In this document: positions 59,560-64,000 of the stretch, piece after piece
Layout: each line of letters begins with the position of its first letter
Numbering within the stretch: the stretch's first letter is position 1
Assembly (NCBI RefSeq): GCF_030866785.1
Contig: NZ_CP133018.1
Span: 868,001-932,000 of the forward strand
DNA: 64,000 bases
From: Agromyces protaetiae
Lineage (GTDB): Bacteria; Actinomycetota; Actinomycetes; Actinomycetales; Microbacteriaceae
Reading direction: 5' to 3'
Notes under the pieces: generated by a model
Database searches by the model: none
The model's input: only the letters and a program-made list of their open reading frames with translations
Told to the model about the DNA's origin: nothing
Position numbers and translations under genes: made by a program

Positions 59560-60121
59560 CGACTGAGCCGGATTCGCGGCGTGCAGCCACCCATTCAGAA
59601 CTTAGCTGCCCCCAGATCGCCGAGTTGCGGTCTTGGAATTCGAGCAATGCGTCCCGGTCCAGCTCCGATTCCTTCCTCGATGCGACGTGGAAATATAGTT
59701 CGTCCTCCAGCTGGTGCCAGTCAGCAAGCGCGGCGTCGGCCAGCACCCAGCGCGTACGCCAATTGAAGAACGGCTCGAGCGTGGTCACAGTCGTTACGAG
59801 GGCTGAACAGATGAAGGCCAGATTGACCGGCCAGGCTGGATTTGACGTCCCCAGCACGATGGTAGCGGTGGCAGAGAGCCCGAAGGCTAGGACCCGAGAT
59901 GCCGTGGCCCAGAAAGTCCACCCGCCGCGTCGCCAACGTGCGTACTCTTTCGCCTCGCGAATGTGGCTTCGTACTGCTTCAGCGAGTTCAAGGTCTGTCA
60001 TTCCGGGCGAAAGCGGGTGGCTAGGCAGATCAGGCTTGGGCTGGCGGCGCTGCCACCAACGGCGCTTCCGCGGTGTCATGTCGTGTTCAGTCGGGTCGGC
60101 CTGACGCACATCTGTATTCAT
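59552..60121 (-). CDS. SLATT-domain membrane protein (DUF4231-like)
   Basis: 189 aa. A basic N terminus and a cytoplasmic helix (LAEAVRSHIREAKEYARWRR) precede two membrane helices (about residues 66-91 and 96-113, ending in EPFFNW) and a long cytoplasmic helix (ADAALADWHQLEDELYFHVAS). This is the SLATT layout: small two-helix proteins thought to form membrane pores as effectors of nucleotide-dependent defence systems. ATG 60121 overlaps the KTSC stop (ATGA). Last gene of the SIR2-HerA operon; 8-base convergent overlap with the broken ImmA-like gene. Confidence 0.75.
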   Translation of the reverse strand: MNTDVRQADPTEHDMTPRKRRWWQRRQPKPDLPSHPLSPGMTDLELAEAVRSHIREAKEYARWRRGGWTFWATASRVLAFGLSATATIVLGTSNPAWPVNLAFICSALVTTVTTLEPFFNWRTRWVLADAALADWHQLEDELYFHVASRKESELDRDALLEFQDRNSAIWGQLSSEWVAARRESGSVAK

Positions 60122-60327
60122 ACGCGTGCGTAACGATAGATCCCGCGAACTTGCTCATGAAAAAACCTGCCGACGCTCGGCGCACGGATAATACCGTCGA
60201 ATACATGCTCGGGTACGTCGAAGTATTGATAGACGTTGCCTCCCTTGAATTCCATTTCCATCGTCAAAGTATCTGGCTGGTAACCGATGGAGATCACGTT
60301 CGATGACTCAACAGCTGTTCGTTCCAC
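60118..60327 (-). CDS. KTSC-domain protein
   Basis: 69 aa, one KTSC domain: VESSNVISIGYQPDTLTMEMEF (within the usual S-S-N-I-x-x-I-G-Y pattern), GGNVYQYFDVPEHVF and APSVGRFFHEQVRGIYRY. The domain is small and of unknown function; it recurs in phage and mobile contexts. GTG 60327 has GGAG 8 bases upstream; the longer frame upstream to 60459 is antisense-like. It lies 37 bases after the HerA stop and overlaps the SLATT start by 4 bases. Confidence 0.75.
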   Translation of the reverse strand: MERTAVESSNVISIGYQPDTLTMEMEFKGGNVYQYFDVPEHVFDGIIRAPSVGRFFHEQVRGIYRYARV

Positions 60328-60364
60328 TGGTGCGCTCCAAGCAGGTCGGGTTCGTAGGCGGGGC

Positions 60365-62194
60365 TTAGGTCGATGAGGGCAACGCGCGCGCGTCTTGCGT
60401 CTCCCACGCGCGGGCAATCTCGGAGTACTTCGTGGGTTCGCGGTTACGGTCCCAACCACCCGGCCGTCCGGCGCCTGCGATCCGCGGATCCTCGCTGTCC
60501 GGCACTTTCAAAGGTTTGGCGACGAGAGTCCGTGTCGGAAGCGGCACGGCCTCTCCAACGATAATCGCCTCTCCGGTCCTCAACACGGGCAACATGCTGA
60601 GCATCCCCGCCATGTTGTCGGACGCGGAGGACAGCACGAAGGATCGATCGGCCGAGTTCGTCAGCCGCAGCGCGATCAACGTTCCGCATTGGGAGAGGAC
60701 CGTGGCATCAAGCTCGGATGGCCGCTGGCTTACGATCATCGCTCCCATCCCGTACTTGCGTCCCTCTCGAACAATCCGCTGCACCGAGGCTCGTGCGGAG
60801 CTTGAGCCGGCGGATCCGAGGTACGCGTGCGCTTCTTCGAAGACGAAAAGGAGTGGGCGTTCACGTGCGCCTTCGGAGTGATTCCGCGCCCAGAACATCG
60901 CATCGTAGGAGACCCGAGTCATTGAGCCGATCAGATCGCCGACGACCGCCGGGGGTGCTGCAGAGAGATCGATGATCGTTATAGGTTTCGCTGGCCCAAG
61001 CCAAAGTTCGAGCAGGTCGCTAAGCGTACTTGCGACAGTGCCGTCTATCTCGGGTTCCCAACGCCCCGGATGCAGCAGGAATTCGAATCGACGGTCGCGA
61101 AGCCGGGACGCCAGAACATCTACCTGCCGGCGAATGTTGAGCGTCGAGGAGGAGAGATATACCTTGTCCTTTCCGGCGGCTTGCGTTTGGGGGGAGAAGA
61201 GCGGAGGAATCATGGCGTCGGGGTCGCCCGCTTGAACGACCACGTCGCTTGTGTCCTTGAGGAGCGACCATGTGTCGCGGCCCTGCCCGCCGGCCACCGT
61301 GTGCGTGGCGTTGAGCAGCACGTGAATCTCAAACCAGAGTTGTTTAACGCTGAATGGCACTGGGCTGTCCACCGTCACATGGTCCGCTGGCAGGACATGG
61401 CTTGGGGCGCGCGCGACGGTTTCTCGTTTTAGTCGAGTGATCTCGTCACGTACGAAGGCCCGACCAGCGTCATCTGGCAGCGCGCCGAACAGAAGCGGAA
61501 TGAGCTCTTCGAACGTTAGGGCCCAGTACGGAATTCTGAGTTTCTGTGAGCCTTCGATTCCATTGTCAGTGGTCAGCACGTTCGCTTGATCGGCGAAGGT
61601 GCGGGCATACTCGCCATGAACGTCGAACAGAATTACGCGTGCGGAAGGATAAAGCGTTGAGTCCGACATCGCGGAGAGAAAGGACGCGACCGTCGTGGAC
61701 TTTCCAGAACCAGTTGAGCCTAGGACAGCCGAGTGCCTCGAAACGAGCTGATTGAGATTGACGCGTGCCTCAATCGATTCGGCTGATGCCACTTGGCCAA
61801 CCGCGACGAAACCGTCGGCAGCGGATTGATGTCCATAGATCTTGTTTAGGTCGGCTCGAGTGACCATATGAACTCGATCACCGATGCTCGGCAGCTGTGC
61901 AACCCCGCGCTCGAATTGGCGTCCAGGCTGAGCTTCACCAACGAGTTGAATTGCCATCCAGCGCGATTGCTCGATGTCGCGCGATACCGGCGCAGCCCCG
62001 GCGCCGACTCGCGTAACTACCCCAATCAGATCACGTAGGCCAACCGGAAGGCGAACGAAGCTTCCCACCTGACCAACGCTGTAAGGTTCACCGGCAACGA
62101 AGGCGAGGCCGGTCGAGATTTGGGGAGCAATTTCTGCTGCGATTGACGAGCCATCGACATCTCGAACAGTGCCAAGAAAGGTGGCATCACGCAC
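60365..62194 (-). CDS. herA: HerA-type AAA+ ATPase (DUF87)
   Basis: 609 aa. N-terminal HAS-barrel-like domain (VRDATFLGTVRDVDGSSI, QVGSFVRLPVG), Walker A GSTGSGKST at about residues 159-167, Walker B LLFVFEEAHAY at about 448-458, and the sensor/Arg-finger part REGRKYGMGAMIVSQRPSELD typical of HerA/FtsK hexameric motors. Housekeeping HerA is archaeal; bacterial ones are mostly defence genes with a nuclease or SIR2 partner. GTG 62194 overlaps the SIR2 stop by 8 bases, with GAAGGGG as ribosome site; the longer frame reads into SIR2. Confidence 0.88.
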   Translation of the reverse strand: MRDATFLGTVRDVDGSSIAAEIAPQISTGLAFVAGEPYSVGQVGSFVRLPVGLRDLIGVVTRVGAGAAPVSRDIEQSRWMAIQLVGEAQPGRQFERGVAQLPSIGDRVHMVTRADLNKIYGHQSAADGFVAVGQVASAESIEARVNLNQLVSRHSAVLGSTGSGKSTTVASFLSAMSDSTLYPSARVILFDVHGEYARTFADQANVLTTDNGIEGSQKLRIPYWALTFEELIPLLFGALPDDAGRAFVRDEITRLKRETVARAPSHVLPADHVTVDSPVPFSVKQLWFEIHVLLNATHTVAGGQGRDTWSLLKDTSDVVVQAGDPDAMIPPLFSPQTQAAGKDKVYLSSSTLNIRRQVDVLASRLRDRRFEFLLHPGRWEPEIDGTVASTLSDLLELWLGPAKPITIIDLSAAPPAVVGDLIGSMTRVSYDAMFWARNHSEGARERPLLFVFEEAHAYLGSAGSSSARASVQRIVREGRKYGMGAMIVSQRPSELDATVLSQCGTLIALRLTNSADRSFVLSSASDNMAGMLSMLPVLRTGEAIIVGEAVPLPTRTLVAKPLKVPDSEDPRIAGAGRPGGWDRNREPTKYSEIARAWETQDARALPSST

Positions 62195-63383
62195 TTTCTG
62201 CCCCCTCTTCAAACTGAAGCAGATTCGAGAGGCGTGCAAAATTGCCGATCTCCGAGGGTGCGACTCGTTGGAGATCTTCGGATTGTTGCCAGGGTGCGCG
62301 AGTGCCGCCAATGACAGCACCGTCAGGCCCCATCAGCCGTACGTTGGGCGTTCGAGTCGCGATTCGTACCGCTTCTTCGTGCTCGCCGAGGGGCTTGAAC
62401 AATAGGGCGAACGCCACAGCGCTTGGGTTTCCTGCAAGCCCTTCGATCAGGATCTCGTTGATGTGTTCGTCGGCAAATGAATACCCCTCGATCAGGAGCA
62501 GCGCTCCGTCCTGCCGCAGGTACGAACGCAGCCGGTCCTGCATGGCGAGATAGGGCATGCGGCGGCTTTGGTCGTATTTGAGGTGCGAGGGATGAACGAG
62601 ACTCTTGCTTCGGTTTCCCGCGCCTGCGCTTGCGCGAAAGATCCGCGCTCCGTCGGCGCTCCAATTGACGGAACCGTGCATTTTCCATAGCCGAGTCCAG
62701 CGCGTGGGCAAACTGTCGTCCTCCATCGTGCGGAGGTCAAGGAACGGTTCATACGCTCCGAGAAATCCATCGAAGTAGGCGACGCGGTGCCGCTCGAGGG
62801 ACTGCTCCATGAGGAGGTCGTAGTTGAGCGTGAAAATCTCCAATGGAAACCTGCGGTCGAATGCCCCCGCCCATCGCGAAACTGCATCGAAACCGCCGCC
62901 GTCAGCCGGAAGCGCGACTGTCACGATGTCGACGATTTGCTCAACTATGGCGGCTTCAAGCCTTTCGATTTGAATCGCCGTCATGCCCCGAATGGAGTCC
63001 CCGCCTGCAATCAACGCCATCGTGCGCAGTCGGGTCAGCCAATGCTCGACAGTCGGTGTGCTCGTGCCGTCGGCGACAAGAGTGTCTTCGAGCACCGACA
63101 GCGCCTCATGCGGCGTCGCTAGCTGAGTTCGAATTCTTGCCGTAAGTCCCGCGAGGTCTGGAATCAGCTGATTACCCCGCGGATCACTTAGCGAGCAGGA
63201 ACTGCCTGCCCCGAGAAGGAAGGCGAACGGCCTGGCATCGTCGAACAGAGCACGCTCGAGGATTGCGAGCGCGGCGCGAAAGAGGTGACCGGCGGAATCG
63301 GCATCATTGTGGTTGGTGATGCGCGAGCTCGTTGCCGCACTCGGGGCAATCCCTTGACTCTGAAATGGTGCTCCTTCGCGCAT
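62187..63383 (-). CDS. SIR2-domain protein of a HerA-linked defence operon
   Basis: 398 aa. SIR2 NAD-binding marks are visible: LLGAGSSCS (about residues 57-64), TLNYDLLMEQ with N187, and WKMHGSVNW with catalytic His236, followed by LLLIEGYSFADEHINEIL. Defence SIR2 proteins hydrolyse NAD+ to starve infected cells; partner HerA forms the ring that holds or activates them. ATG 63383 is the only start; no ribosome site is seen. First gene of the operon, transcribed away from the Clp-type gene. Confidence 0.85.
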   Translation of the reverse strand: MREGAPFQSQGIAPSAATSSRITNHNDADSAGHLFRAALAILERALFDDARPFAFLLGAGSSCSLSDPRGNQLIPDLAGLTARIRTQLATPHEALSVLEDTLVADGTSTPTVEHWLTRLRTMALIAGGDSIRGMTAIQIERLEAAIVEQIVDIVTVALPADGGGFDAVSRWAGAFDRRFPLEIFTLNYDLLMEQSLERHRVAYFDGFLGAYEPFLDLRTMEDDSLPTRWTRLWKMHGSVNWSADGARIFRASAGAGNRSKSLVHPSHLKYDQSRRMPYLAMQDRLRSYLRQDGALLLIEGYSFADEHINEILIEGLAGNPSAVAFALLFKPLGEHEEAVRIATRTPNVRLMGPDGAVIGGTRAPWQQSEDLQRVAPSEIGNFARLSNLLQFEEGAESA

Positions 63384-63561
63384 TTCAGGAGTATTTCATT
63401 CATCGCAGAATCGGCGCTGGCAACACGCTGTCTCTTGAGGCGCACTCGTCTTGCCAAAGCAGATCTCCAGAACTCGTTTCGGCTCGTAGCCACGGGGCGA
63501 GTCGGGGTACCCAGATGTGGTGAAGCTACACCGGGAATACCCAACCGCCCCCAGCGTTGAA

Positions 63562-63582
63562 CTTGAGCGAACACCACTCAAC
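63562..63582. promoter_or_regulatory. HspR operator (HAIR element) in front of the Clp-type gene
   Basis: CTTGAGC-N7-ACTCAAC matches the HAIR consensus CTTGAGT-N7-ACTCAAG at 12 of 14 arm positions, with exact spacing, 17 bases before the GTG at 63600. It predicts heat-shock control by HspR. Confidence 0.8.
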
Positions 63583-63599
63583 TTCAACCAGGAGGCCAG

Positions 63600-64000
63600 G
63601 TGCCCAACGACTTCGACCCCGAGGCCGGCGCGAGCTCGTTCGACGAGTTTCTTGCCCGATACCTCGAGGGTGAGCGAGCCCGCTCGGCTCGGTCGATCGA
63701 CCTCAGCCGATTCCTGAGCGCGCGCACCCAGAGCATTCTGCAGCGTGCCGGACGGTTCGCGCTCGAGCGCGGACAGACCGAGCTCGACGCACTCCACATC
63801 CTGCGCGTCATCGTCGAGGACGACTCCGTCCAGCAGGCGATCCGACGCGTCGGCGTGAGCCCCGAGCGCATCATCACCGCGACCGAGGCGCGACTCCCGC
63901 AAGCGACTGAGTCCCCGGCCGACCTCAACGCGGCCACGATCACGCCGAGCGCGAGCCGCGCGCTGTTCCACAGCTACCAGGTCGCGCGGAGCGCGGGTTC
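63600..64000 (+). CDS. Clp-type AAA+ ATPase / ClpB-like chaperone (N-terminal part)
   Basis: The window ends after 133 codons, open to the right. The start matches actinobacterial Clp ATPase subunits with a short leader (SFDEFLARYLEGERARSAR) followed by the Clp N domain: LSARTQSILQRAGRFALERGQTELDALHIL. The AAA modules lie outside the window, so ClpB-like chaperone and Clp-protease subunit cannot be separated. GTG 63600 has GGAGG 4 bases upstream. The HAIR element upstream fits clpB, a known HspR target in actinobacteria. Confidence 0.8.
   Translation, partial: MPNDFDPEAGASSFDEFLARYLEGERARSARSIDLSRFLSARTQSILQRAGRFALERGQTELDALHILRVIVEDDSVQQAIRRVGVSPERIITATEARLPQATESPADLNAATITPSASRALFHSYQVARSAG

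Noticed and set aside
60328..60459. Longer KTSC protein starting at 60459
   Set aside because: It would overlap the HerA end in another frame; the ribosome site before GTG 60327 and the domain boundary favour the short form.
63285..63560. A small plus-strand gene, possibly the missing half of the ImmA-like protein
   Set aside because: Neither frame here shows the HExxH motif or ImmA C-terminal pattern, and it is mostly antisense to the SIR2 start and promoter region.

Overview
The window is a high-GC actinobacterial chromosome segment. Composition, codon use, frequent GTG starts, overlapping ATGA/GTGA gene junctions and many apparently leaderless promoters (TANNNT six bases before the start codon) fit the Microbacteriaceae, perhaps Agromyces or a relative; the genus is inference. 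No rRNA, tRNA, CRISPR array, insertion sequence or phage gene was seen, and no gene-free gap exceeds 300 bases.

Layout. 1-8200: a dipeptide-type ABC transporter (end of a binding protein, two permeases, two ATPases) in one transcription unit with two P1/DmpA-type aminopeptidases and a C45 acyltransferase/amidase-like protein, then a LacI-type regulator; probably uptake and hydrolysis of an unusual peptide or amide. 8300-14400: housekeeping singles (GNAT, CPBP protease, DUF1345, cupin, hydrolase, HhH, terpene-cyclase-like). 14550-20330: two ECF41 (SigJ-type) sigma factors, a free SnoaL domain, two NmrA-like oxidoreductases, an epoxide-hydrolase-like protein and a serine hydrolase, three of whose promoters share an ECF41-type signature. 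20440-26830: a LacI-controlled sugar or sugar-acid locus (DapA-family aldolase, aldo/keto reductase, two permeases, binding lipoprotein) with four copies of one operator. 27010-28163: XRE/nucleotidyltransferase pair resembling a toxin-antitoxin. 28190-42670: SolA-like oxidase, ArsR/AHSA1 module, ABC-F ATPase, F420-type reductase, M23-like protein, orphan EctB, SDR, multicopper oxidase and a NarL-type two-component system. 42700-53490: winged-helix protein, a second ArsR/AHSA1 operon, several hydrolases, TetR/DHFR-like pair, photolyase and an RHH/PIN toxin-antitoxin. 53626-56655: flavin hydroxylase and a canonical ECF41/carboxymuconolactone-decarboxylase-like pair with its own signature promoter.

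56656-63400 is the accessory part: a class II Fic protein, orphan genes, a truncated ImmA-like gene and, on the minus strand, a tightly coupled four-gene operon SIR2 -> HerA ATPase -> KTSC -> SLATT. SIR2-HerA is an established anti-phage pair; adding a KTSC protein and a two-helix SLATT membrane protein is the best candidate here for an undescribed system. The region is visibly less GC-rich and lacks the 10-mer GAGRCATCCG, which occurs 25 times in the rest of the window.

The window ends in the start of a Clp-type AAA+ chaperone gene preceded by a near-perfect HspR (HAIR) operator, which looks like core genome again.
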